From positions 1 through 12,542 of the forward strand of contig WTHW01000218.1 in NCBI GenBank assembly GCA_011526395.1: 12,542 nt of DNA. Direction: 5' to 3'. Position 1 is the stretch's first letter. Each line of letters opens with the position of its first letter. Position numbers and translations under genes: made by a program. Positions 1 to 6,376 of the stretch are shown one piece after another. Under the pieces are notes generated by a model, which made no database searches, was not told the DNA's origin, and saw only the letters and a list, made by a program, of their open reading frames with translations. The DNA comes from Alphaproteobacteria bacterium. GTDB lineage: Bacteria; Pseudomonadota; Alphaproteobacteria; Puniceispirillales; Puniceispirillaceae.

Positions 1-2
1 GT

Positions 3-170
3 CTCGCACAATCAGAAGATTATGTGCAAATGCAAGTGCAGGTGACAGGACAAGATAGCCAATCTTATGTGTATCTGTGGGTGGTCGGCCGTACAACGTC
101 AGGTCCAGAAGCTGGCAGTTGGATGACATTATCTGTCTCAGCACCTGCTGGTGGTGGCACGCAATCTTAA
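3..170 (+). CDS. 3' end of an unidentified gene
   Basis: Only the last 55 codons are present; the gene begins before the window. Of the three plus-strand frames this is the only one open from the edge, and it ends with TAA at 168-170. The visible peptide alternates polar and hydrophobic residues (VQMQVQV, YVYLWVV), which suggests beta strands. It continues through GRTTSGPEAGSWMTLSVSAP and a flexible Gly/Ser-rich tail. The Gly-Ser-Trp-Met stretch near the end vaguely recalls the C-terminus of NTF2-like/DUF4864-type secreted proteins, but that is a weak resemblance and I assign no function. The next gene, on the same strand, starts 82 bases downstream, with no clear terminator between them. Confidence 0.6.
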   Translation, partial: LAQSEDYVQMQVQVTGQDSQSYVYLWVVGRTTSGPEAGSWMTLSVSAPAGGGTQS

Positions 171-213
171 AATATAACGCTGGTGATATAATTCACTTGT
201 CAATCGTAATGAA

Positions 214-231
214 GCTAGTTTAAGGCTAGTT
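214..231 (+). repeat. Two GCTAGTT direct repeats, 11-base period
   Basis: The heptamer GCTAGTT occurs at 214-220 and again at 225-231, separated by TAAG, so the copies repeat every 11 bases, about one helical turn. They lie in the 82-base gap before the EamA-family transporter gene. Direct repeats at this spacing are typical of sites bound by tandem OmpR/PhoB-type response regulators, but the heptamer matches no consensus I recognise. Chance is possible in so short a repeat. Confidence 0.3.
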
Positions 232-252
232 GTTAGATTTGTAGCGATTGGG

Positions 253-1188
253 ATGTTTGGGATGTCACGCATATCACCTGAGTTGTTTGGCGGTCTTTTG
301 ATTGTTGCCGCCATGGCCATCTTGGGGCTTTCTGATAATTTATTTTATTATCTTGAGCCACATATGGGTCTTGGGCAGTTTCATGCCGCACGTGGCTTTT
401 CTTCTATGCTACTGATAGTGCCTTTTGCGCTCCTGACAGGCGCCTCTTTTATGCCTGTGAATTGGCGTCCTGTTATGGGACGCACATTATTGCAAACGGC
501 AAGTATGTTCTTATATTTTGGCTCTTTGCCTATCATGTCTGTTGCTGAAGCGGCGGCAGGGTTATTTACTTCCCCTATTTTTGTTTTGATCTTTACTGCT
601 GTGATATATCGCGAGCCCATTGGTATTAAACGCATAAGCGCCGTTGCAATTGGCACTATTGGTGTGTTTTTTGTCTTGCGGCCTGACCAAGCTGGCTTTC
701 ATATCCTGCAAGCGATGCCGGTAGCGGCAGGTGCGCTCTATGCGTTAGCATCAATGACAACAAGACGCTGGTGTGCAGATGAGCCACCTTTAGCGATTGT
801 GACAATGTTCTTGGTTGTGATTGGTGTAACAGGCGCGATTGCAACGACCATCCTTGATATCTCACCAGTGCCGCGCGACATATATGAAATATCGCCCTTC
901 TTCTTTAGAGGCTGGCAATGGATGGATGGTATGACATGGGTATGGATGGCTGTTCAAGCTGTTTTATCGGTGGTTGCAATTGCATTTTTATCAAGAGCCT
1001 ATCAGGTCGCAGAAACAAGCTATTTGGCAGTTTTCGAATATAGCTTGCTTATCTTTGCTGCGTTATGGACTTATTTGCTCTTTGGAAAGAGCCTAGCGGC
1101 AACAAGTATCATTGGCTTTATATTTATCGCAGCCGCAGGGATTATCATCTCAAGAGCCTTGCCAGCACATCCATCAGACCAAAAGTAA
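253..1188 (+). CDS. EamA/DMT-family membrane transporter
   Basis: This inner-membrane protein of 311 residues belongs to the drug/metabolite transporter superfamily, whose members export or import small metabolites such as amino acids, nucleotides, riboflavin or S-adenosylmethionine. The length and roughly ten hydrophobic segments fit the usual two-EamA-repeat architecture. The end of the first repeat is clear near residues 105-145 (TSPIFVLIFTAVIYREPIG, then a Gly-rich helix ending in VLRP). The second repeat closes with the equivalent YSLLIFAALWTYLLFGKS segment and a short basic tail. Two in-frame ATGs, at 253 and 262, are both possible starts; neither has a strong ribosome site. It converges with the DUF2805 gene, with only six bases between the stops. 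The substrate cannot be read from the sequence. Confidence 0.9.
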   Translation: MFGMSRISPELFGGLLIVAAMAILGLSDNLFYYLEPHMGLGQFHAARGFSSMLLIVPFALLTGASFMPVNWRPVMGRTLLQTASMFLYFGSLPIMSVAEAAAGLFTSPIFVLIFTAVIYREPIGIKRISAVAIGTIGVFFVLRPDQAGFHILQAMPVAAGALYALASMTTRRWCADEPPLAIVTMFLVVIGVTGAIATTILDISPVPRDIYEISPFFFRGWQWMDGMTWVWMAVQAVLSVVAIAFLSRAYQVAETSYLAVFEYSLLIFAALWTYLLFGKSLAATSIIGFIFIAAAGIIISRALPAHPSDQK

Positions 1189-1194
1189 TTGGCG

Positions 1195-1425
1195 TTATCC
1201 ATTCCATTTCGATAGTGATTTTTGATGTTTTGTTTTGCGACCAGAAACACGTTTTCGCCACATGCGAAAAGATGATGGTTTCATATGGCCGCGCATGATG
1301 GCAATGACTTGCTTTTCAGCAAGCCCTGTTTGCGATTTAATATCATCAAAACTCACCTCATCTCGCCAAGCAAGTTCGATGATATGATGTATATCAGAGC
1401 TATAGTCAGGTCTTACCGTCATCAT
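1195..1425 (-). CDS. TIGR03643 / DUF2805 family small protein
   Basis: This 76-residue basic protein matches the TIGR03643 (DUF2805) family. The N-terminal half (about residues 10-45) reads like a helix-turn-helix segment: IIELAWRDEVSFDDI, then TGLAEKQVIAIMR. The C-terminal half carries the strongly conserved MKPSSFRMWRKRVSGRKTKH block. The family's biochemical role is unknown; the fold and basic tail suggest nucleic-acid binding (inference). I start it at the ATG at 1425, which overlaps the upstream gene's TGA in an ATGA junction, with AGAGG just before it; an ATG at 1422 directly follows. A longer reading back to 1449 is possible but lies inside the upstream gene. It is probably translated by coupling to the secreted-protein gene upstream. 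Confidence 0.85.
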   Translation of the reverse strand: MMTVRPDYSSDIHHIIELAWRDEVSFDDIKSQTGLAEKQVIAIMRGHMKPSSFRMWRKRVSGRKTKHQKSLSKWNG

Positions 1426-1835
1426 TTGACCTCTGCGCTTGGCGTGCAAAAACCAAGTGTGGTTGTGATGATTTCAGCGCTGCCACCGGGGGTCTCGCCT
1501 CTGATAAATCCATAGCTTTGATCAAAGGTAAAGCGGCCTGTATTGATATTCATGCCAAAATGATAAAAGCCTGTTGTACAGCCTAGAAATTCAAAGAAGC
1601 TGGTTTGGCATTCATATTCCATGCCATCTATAACTGCCATCGTGCTGTTGTTTTTGATTTTGACCTTATAATCATTTGTCTCATGCCCGATAGGTGTCCA
1701 TTGCCTATCAAGTGATTTAATGGCGGTTGTTAATCCTCCTTTGCAGTCATATGTGCCATCTCCCAATTCTTGGGCAGAGGCTGGCGAGATAACAAAAAAT
1801 GCAACGGTGACAGCTGTGGCAAGTTTGTATGTCAT
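1422..1835 (-). CDS. Small secreted protein with four cysteines, unknown function
   Basis: This 137-residue protein starts with a clear Sec signal peptide: a short basic start, a hydrophobic core (about residues 6-17) and an ASA|Q cleavage site near residue 21. The predicted mature protein has four cysteines at about 31, 76, 86 and 130, enough for two disulfides in the periplasm. The rest looks like a compact beta-rich domain, with many short hydrophobic/polar strands and a GFIRGETPGG turn. I do not recognise the family. Its stop codon overlaps the start of the DUF2805 gene, so the two are very likely co-transcribed and coupled. It diverges from the thioredoxin-fold gene across a 129-base gap that should hold both promoters. 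Confidence 0.75.
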   Translation of the reverse strand: MTYKLATAVTVAFFVISPASAQELGDGTYDCKGGLTTAIKSLDRQWTPIGHETNDYKVKIKNNSTMAVIDGMEYECQTSFFEFLGCTTGFYHFGMNINTGRFTFDQSYGFIRGETPGGSAEIITTTLGFCTPSAEVK

Positions 1836-1964
1836 GGATAGGCGCTCTTTTGATTATTTCTGCTTATTCATAATAGTTAGATTGAATTCTCATAAACACA
1901 AGCAATCCGATAAATCAGAATTGAAGTAAAAATAAACAATGATAAGAATTTTGGGATCTGCGTT
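1836..1964. promoter_or_regulatory. Divergent intergenic region
   Basis: This 129-base AT-rich gap separates two divergent genes for secreted proteins and must contain promoters in both directions. The best plus-strand candidate is TTGAAG at 1921-1926 with a TAAGAA-like -10 at 1943-1948 and a 16-base spacer, but that leaves only about ten bases of leader before the ATG at 1965, so I hold it loosely. AGAATT-type words occur repeatedly (AATTCT near 1884, AGAATT near 1917 and 1946). I see no strong palindrome and no small gene. Confidence 0.3.
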
Positions 1965-2480
1965 ATGAGATATTTTGCATTATCAATTATAAAGTTATGT
2001 TTTATGGCATCATTGCTCGTGATGTCTGTTGGCGCCAATGCTGCCTCTATTCCTAAGATGGAAGGTGAAACGCTTGATAAAGTCGAGCGTGTTTACCCGA
2101 AAGATTTTAACGGCAAATCAACGATGATGGTGGTGTTGTTTGATCAAGACCAGCAAGATCAATTGGATGGGTGGGCAGATGCCATTTCTGATTTACCCCA
2201 AGATATGCCAATGGTTGAAATAGCCTTAATTGGCAAAGTAAATGGTATGGTCAAATATTTCATTAAAGGTGGGATGAGAGATCTTTATGAAGATAGCCCT
2301 GAGAGAATGGCGCGGATGATGCCGTATTTTGGCGATGCTGATAAAGTCAAAAAGCGCATGAAAATTACAGATATAACAAAGGTGCATGCCTTTTTGTTAA
2401 GTGCGTCAGGTAAGGTTTTATGGCAAGCTGCTGGAGATTATCAGGGTCAATTTTTGACAATTCCAGATGATTTGAAATAG
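1965..2480 (+). CDS. Secreted thioredoxin-fold protein without CxxC (ATP10/YtfJ-like)
   Basis: This 171-residue protein has a signal peptide or N-terminal anchor (hydrophobic residues about 5-24, cleavage near ANA|ASIP). The mature part follows the plan of non-redox thioredoxin-like proteins such as the ATP10 and YtfJ families. A PKMEGETLDKVERVYPKDFNGKS lead-in is followed by a first strand MMVVLFD with no CxxC, a central VEIALIG strand, a GGMRDLYEDSPERM helix, and a closing pair AFLLSASGKVLWQAAGDY. ATP10 proteins assist F1Fo-ATPase assembly in mitochondria; a bacterial homologue may be a chaperone or assembly factor, but that is inference. GGGA at 1953-1956 is a modest ribosome site for the ATG. 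The next gene follows after seven bases, so the two form an operon. Confidence 0.7.
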   Translation: MRYFALSIIKLCFMASLLVMSVGANAASIPKMEGETLDKVERVYPKDFNGKSTMMVVLFDQDQQDQLDGWADAISDLPQDMPMVEIALIGKVNGMVKYFIKGGMRDLYEDSPERMARMMPYFGDADKVKKRMKITDITKVHAFLLSASGKVLWQAAGDYQGQFLTIPDDLK

Positions 2481-2487
2481 GCATATT

Positions 2488-2817
2488 ATGATTATTTCAG
2501 TGACAGGCCTGCGCACCAAAGGCCTAGTATCATATCTTAGATTTTGGTTATTGGCTGTTCCGGCATTTCGCCAAGCACAGGCTGCCAAAGGTAATCTGTT
2601 TTGCCAGACGAAGAGCCATAATGGTGTGCAACATACTCTGACAGCGTGGAAAAGTCGCAAACATATGAAACATTATGTTTTGTCAGGAGCGCATCGCAAA
2701 GCCATGGGACAATTTGCAAAAATTGCAACAGGTGCCATTGTCACCTTTGAGGCAGAAGAGGTGCCATCATGGCAAGATGCGATTGCCAAATGGGAATCAG
2801 ATGCCAAATGGTATTAG
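2488..2817 (+). CDS. Dimeric alpha/beta-barrel protein (ABM/CrtA-like fold)
   Basis: This 109-residue cytoplasmic protein has the layout of the antibiotic-biosynthesis-monooxygenase/dimeric ferredoxin-like superfamily. A first strand (MIISVTGLRT) is followed by a helix with an aromatic pair (SYLRFWLLAVPAFRQAQ), a strand NLFCQTKSHNGVQHTLTAWKS, a helix KHMKHYVLSGAHRKAMGQFAKI, and a final strand IVTFEAEEVPSWQDAIAKWE. The W-x-S-x-x-x-M/H...GAHRKAM pattern resembles DUF3291 proteins and the tail of spheroidene-monooxygenase-like proteins. Some relatives bind heme or are enzymes, others have no known activity. The 7-base spacing to the thioredoxin-fold gene implies co-transcription. It converges with the 2OG-oxygenase gene 9 bases on, and no clear terminator lies between them. 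Confidence 0.65.
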   Translation: MIISVTGLRTKGLVSYLRFWLLAVPAFRQAQAAKGNLFCQTKSHNGVQHTLTAWKSRKHMKHYVLSGAHRKAMGQFAKIATGAIVTFEAEEVPSWQDAIAKWESDAKWY

Positions 2818-2826
2818 GCCTATATC

Positions 2827-3369
2827 TTAACGCCATCTTGGGCCAAAAAACCATGCAACAAGAGAGCGTCTTTGCCCAGCTGTAACAGCGTGAACCTTAT
2901 GAGATAGATAAGACGGAAAGACCAAAACACTGCCCTTTTCACTGAAATTGGCAGTGGTTTTCACTTCATCAAATTCAAATGCACCACCTTGATAAGATTG
3001 TGGGTCTGATAGTTGGACGGTGACTGATAATTTGCGGTCTCTATCATCTTGAGAAGACCAATGCACATCATGATGCCAGTCATAATGATCAGATTGGGCG
3101 CTGTCATAGATGGTATATTGCATATCAGCTTTGCTTGTCACATCAACATCAAATGATGCTTGATTGGCCTCATCAACATAGCGCCATAAAAGCTGTCTAA
3201 TCGCCTCATCCTTCAGCCATTTAATTTTACTTCTACGTAATGTTTGACTGTTTTCTGCAGTTGAAAACACAATGCCATCTTGTTCTGTGACAGCTTGTGC
3301 GGCTGTCTCGATGATTTGTAATTCATCATCGCTCAACGCAGAAGGGAATAGATGAAAAAGAGACCGCAT
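2827..3369 (-). CDS. PKHX-type 2OG-Fe(II) oxygenase
   Basis: This 180-residue protein is a 2-oxoglutarate- and Fe(II)-dependent dioxygenase of the prolyl-4-hydroxylase-like (PKHX/PiuC-type) group. Iron ligands fit the HxD...H facial triad: H99-x-D101 in DWHHDVHW and H157 in FPSYLSHKVHAVTAGQRRSL. The 2OG-binding arginine is most likely R167. The spacing of the FPS-x-L-x-H-x-V-x-x-V-x-x-G-x-R block is textbook. Such enzymes hydroxylate protein side chains or small molecules; the substrate cannot be inferred. It is the last gene of a minus-strand run, 15 bases after the metallophosphoesterase gene. Relatives in other bacteria are often linked to siderophore receptors, but no iron-uptake gene is seen here. 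Confidence 0.88.
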   Translation of the reverse strand: MRSLFHLFPSALSDDELQIIETAAQAVTEQDGIVFSTAENSQTLRRSKIKWLKDEAIRQLLWRYVDEANQASFDVDVTSKADMQYTIYDSAQSDHYDWHHDVHWSSQDDRDRKLSVTVQLSDPQSYQGGAFEFDEVKTTANFSEKGSVLVFPSYLSHKVHAVTAGQRRSLVAWFFGPRWR

Positions 3370-3384
3370 GAAAATAAGCTCGCT

Positions 3385-4497
3385 CTATTTGCTAGGAGAT
3401 AAGGAGATATGCACAATTTCATTTTTGGTGCCTAACCGCATAGCTGGCCCCCATGTGCCGGCACCAGATGATACATAAATTTTTGATGCTAGATTTTCAT
3501 ATAAGCCATAAACGGCTTTGAATTGTAGTCGAACAAGCCAAATAAAGGGGAAAATCTGACCATTATGTGTGTGCCCAGATAGGATCAAATCAGCATTATC
3601 TGGCGCGATAGGCCATATGCCCGGCTGATGCACCATAATCAAATTAAACTTATCCTTGCGGCAAAGATGGCGCGCTGTTTCAGCTTGTTGCTTTACAGAT
3701 AAATTATCACTTATCCCAATTAGATTGAGGCCATTTATATCTGTTGTCTGATTATCAAGCGTTTGGATGTTATAGTCACTTAGCTGTGATAATTTGCTGT
3801 CATGGTTTTTCACATAATATTCGTGATTGCCTGTCACAAAATAAATAGGCTTGGTGATATCTTTTAAGGGTGCTAAATCATTTGGCTGGAAGGCACTTGA
3901 GTCAAATAAATCCCCGCCAATTAACAGATAGTCATAATGAAGGTTTGCGCATGTCTCGCAGATTTTTCTCAGATGCGTGTCCTTATTAGAGCCGAGATGC
4001 ACATCGCTGATAAAGATGATATTGGTTTTATTGGCGATTTTATCACTTGCGATTGATAAAGATTCGATTGTTATATTGCGACCGTTATAAAGGCTTTTTG
4101 CCCCTAATAGCGTGAATAGAACAAGCGACGCTATGCCAATATTCATCGCATTCTCTGGCAAGATTATCGCTATGAGCCATGCAAGGTGGAATATCATAAA
4201 GCCGATAAAGCCAAAGCCCATACCATAATGCGTTATGCCTGCAAGCAATGGTGAGGTGGCATGTGTTCGAAGATAAAAATAGAGGATGGCTGATAACAAG
4301 ATAGTTAAGCCAAAAGCCCAATTATTTATAATGTCAGTGCCAAAGATGAGGTGGCTTACAATCATAAAGGGATAGACATAAATCAGAAAGGTTATCAGCA
4401 AAGTGATAACGGCAAACACAAGATGACGAGACAAAATGTAATCCCTAAGAGTTTTGTTAGAGGCCGTAGAACCAAGGTATGAATAATGAATAGACAA
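3385..4497 (-). CDS. Membrane-anchored calcineurin-like metallophosphoesterase
   Basis: This 370-residue protein has an N-terminal half with about four hydrophobic helices (residues 25-50, 60-76, 90-112, 116-133) and a C-terminal catalytic domain of the YaeI/YkuE metallophosphoesterase group. All metal-site motifs are present: D165-x-H167 (SDVHLG), D196 (GGDLFD), N224-H225 (GNHEYY), H290 (VHQPG) and H309-T-H311 (SGHTHNGQ). Related enzymes hydrolyse phosphoesters, including UDP-diacylglucosamine-type lipids; the substrate is not predictable here. The ATG at 4497 lies 41 bases inside the SLC13 gene. A TTG at 4434 just after that gene's stop, preceded by AGGG, is a possible alternative start that would drop 21 residues and keep all helices. 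It is probably co-transcribed with its neighbours. Confidence 0.88.
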   Translation of the reverse strand: MSIHYSYLGSTASNKTLRDYILSRHLVFAVITLLITFLIYVYPFMIVSHLIFGTDIINNWAFGLTILLSAILYFYLRTHATSPLLAGITHYGMGFGFIGFMIFHLAWLIAIILPENAMNIGIASLVLFTLLGAKSLYNGRNITIESLSIASDKIANKTNIIFISDVHLGSNKDTHLRKICETCANLHYDYLLIGGDLFDSSAFQPNDLAPLKDITKPIYFVTGNHEYYVKNHDSKLSQLSDYNIQTLDNQTTDINGLNLIGISDNLSVKQQAETARHLCRKDKFNLIMVHQPGIWPIAPDNADLILSGHTHNGQIFPFIWLVRLQFKAVYGLYENLASKIYVSSGAGTWGPAMRLGTKNEIVHISLSPSK

Positions 4498-6289
4498 CCC
4501 ATATCAAAAGAACAAGGGGCGCACCTACTTTGAAAAAATCTTTAAATTTATAACTGCCTGGCCCCATAACAAGCAAGCTTGTTTGATAAGCGAAGGGTGT
4601 CGCAAAGGCACAATTTGCCGCAAAAATAATGGTGATTGCAAAAATACGTGGGTCAATACCAATCGTATGGGCGATTTGAATCCCAATGGGCGCAAACAAA
4701 ACAGCACAAGTTTTCGTGCTTATCAGATTAGACATGACAGCGACTGTTAAGAAGAAGGCAGATAGAATAAGGCTTGGGCTTGATTGGCCTGTTAAGGATA
4801 AGATCAGTGATGCAATCGATTGTGCGGTTCCTGTAACTGCCATAGCCTCGCCAAGAGCAAGAGCAGCAGCAATAGTGGTTACAATCTTTAAATCAAGTGA
4901 CCGCGCAGCTTGTTGAAGGTTGATGACATTAAGTGCCACCATCGCTAAGGCACCTGTGAGTGATGAAATGAGGATTGGCACAATATCAAAGGCTGCGGAT
5001 AATACGACGCCAAGAAATATGAAAATAGCACGATTGGCAACTGACCAATTTGGCAATTCTTCGATAGAAAATTCGACCAGCACAACATCCAAGTCATCGC
5101 GCAGGTTTTTTAACGTCTCGCTATCACATTTTACCAGCAACATATCGCCAGGTGATAATTTAGCCCTATCCAGTCTGCTTCGATACATTTTGGCATGATG
5201 TTGAAATCCTAAGACTTCACATCCATGACGCTGCTCAAAATGGCTTTGTTTTATTGTCTGACCAGCCAAAGAGGATAATGGTGTGACCATCATTTCCACA
5301 ATCATCTGATCTGATGTCTCATCTGTCTGTGAATTAGCTGTGAAACTGCTTGAAAGGGTCAGGCCGGGATCTGATGCCATGAGGCCAGATAATTGCGCAC
5401 GTGTAGATGATAGGGCTATCACATCACCCTCGCGCAATTTAATGCCTGTAAATGGCGGTAATATGGTTTTTCCCAATCTGTGTAACATGCGCACTGATGG
5501 GCCTGATAATTCCTCGAACAAATCAACCCGAAGTGACTTGCCAACCAGCTGAGAGTCACCTGTGATATCCAATTCAGCAAGGAAATAGGACTCAGATCTC
5601 TCTCTCATCCTGTGGCTGAGATTGGTTCGGTTGGGCAATAAACGAGGCGCCACAATCATGACATATGCAAGACCTGTCAGAGCCAGCACCAATCCAGGTA
5701 ATGTGAATTCAAAGAAACTAAGCGCTGTGTTTCCCGAATCCTCTAGCACCTGCGATACAAGCAAATTTGTGCCTGAGCCAACGAGTGTGGTCATGCCGCC
5801 TACAACTGCAATAAAGCTAAGAGGCATCAAAAGTTTTGAGGCAGGCACATGAAAGCGCTGAGCGATTGTCTGGATGATAGGAATAAAAATAATCACGACA
5901 GGGATGTTGTTCATCAACGCACTGATACATAGCACTGCGAGTAAGCTGATAAGCATTGCAAGCCATAATTTGCCCATACTAATGGATAAGAGATGGCGTG
6001 ATAACAATGTTAAGATGCCTGATTTTGTGACACCTTGCCCAATGATTAATAAGGCAAGCACAGTTATCAAAGCAGGATTGGCAAAACCTGAGATGATGGT
6101 ATTTGCAGGCAATTGATTGATGCCTGCTTCGTCAACCAAGGGCAGAATTTGAAAAAATAGCAATAGGCTTGCAATGACACCAAGAGCGGTGAGTTCCATT
6201 GGTATATTTTCATTGGCATAGAAAATCACAGTTGAAAAAATCAACGCGAACAAAAACCAATTATGTATCGTTAAATTGACGATTTCCAT
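4457..6289 (-). CDS. SLC13-family permease with two RCK_C (TrkA-C) domains
   Basis: This 610-residue inner-membrane protein belongs to the divalent anion:Na+ symporter (SLC13/DASS) group that carries cytoplasmic regulatory domains. Residues 1-218 and 415-610 are transmembrane blocks; two RCK_C domains lie at about 235-300 and 325-408 between them. First-half motifs are normal: SALMNNIPVV (residues 123-132) and GSGTNLLVS (171-179). Second-half equivalents are altered: STKTCAV in place of an NNA-type hairpin (524-530), and YQTSLLV in place of YQTNLMV (568-574). Relatives move sulfate or carboxylates. AAAGG eight bases before the ATG is a fair ribosome site. The metallophosphoesterase gene overlaps its 3' end. 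Confidence 0.9.
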   Translation of the reverse strand: MEIVNLTIHNWFLFALIFSTVIFYANENIPMELTALGVIASLLLFFQILPLVDEAGINQLPANTIISGFANPALITVLALLIIGQGVTKSGILTLLSRHLLSISMGKLWLAMLISLLAVLCISALMNNIPVVIIFIPIIQTIAQRFHVPASKLLMPLSFIAVVGGMTTLVGSGTNLLVSQVLEDSGNTALSFFEFTLPGLVLALTGLAYVMIVAPRLLPNRTNLSHRMRERSESYFLAELDITGDSQLVGKSLRVDLFEELSGPSVRMLHRLGKTILPPFTGIKLREGDVIALSSTRAQLSGLMASDPGLTLSSSFTANSQTDETSDQMIVEMMVTPLSSLAGQTIKQSHFEQRHGCEVLGFQHHAKMYRSRLDRAKLSPGDMLLVKCDSETLKNLRDDLDVVLVEFSIEELPNWSVANRAIFIFLGVVLSAAFDIVPILISSLTGALAMVALNVINLQQAARSLDLKIVTTIAAALALGEAMAVTGTAQSIASLILSLTGQSSPSLILSAFFLTVAVMSNLISTKTCAVLFAPIGIQIAHTIGIDPRIFAITIIFAANCAFATPFAYQTSLLVMGPGSYKFKDFFKVGAPLVLLIWVVYSLFIPWFYGL

Positions 6290-6332
6290 CCAAACGACCT
6301 TTATGCAGTTTTCAAATCAAACTCAAACGTCG

Positions 6333-6361
6333 ATATTATGACATAAATAGTCGCCTGTCAT
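6333..6361 (-). promoter_or_regulatory. Candidate sigma-70 promoter for the SLC13 operon
   Basis: Read on the minus strand, ATGACA (6356-6361, five of six matches to TTGACA) is followed after 17 bases by TAATAT (6333-6338). CATAAT overlaps the latter with a 15-base spacer. Transcription would begin near 6326, leaving a leader of about 37 bases before the ATG at 6289. The -35 end TGACA and a downstream TGTCA form a small inverted repeat across the spacer. If real, this gives the SLC13, phosphoesterase and oxygenase genes a promoter independent of the sugar dehydrogenase gene upstream. Confidence 0.4.
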
Positions 6362-6376
6362 TTATTTTTTAGAGCA

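Noticed and set aside
2418..2728. Minus-strand frames opposite the ABM-fold gene
   Set aside because: They overlap two plus-strand genes with clear domain structure, and their translations show no recognisable fold.
4525..5852. Several open frames inside the SLC13 gene on both strands
   Set aside because: They lie wholly within a gene with clear family motifs, have biased or low-complexity composition and no ribosome sites, so they are shadow frames.
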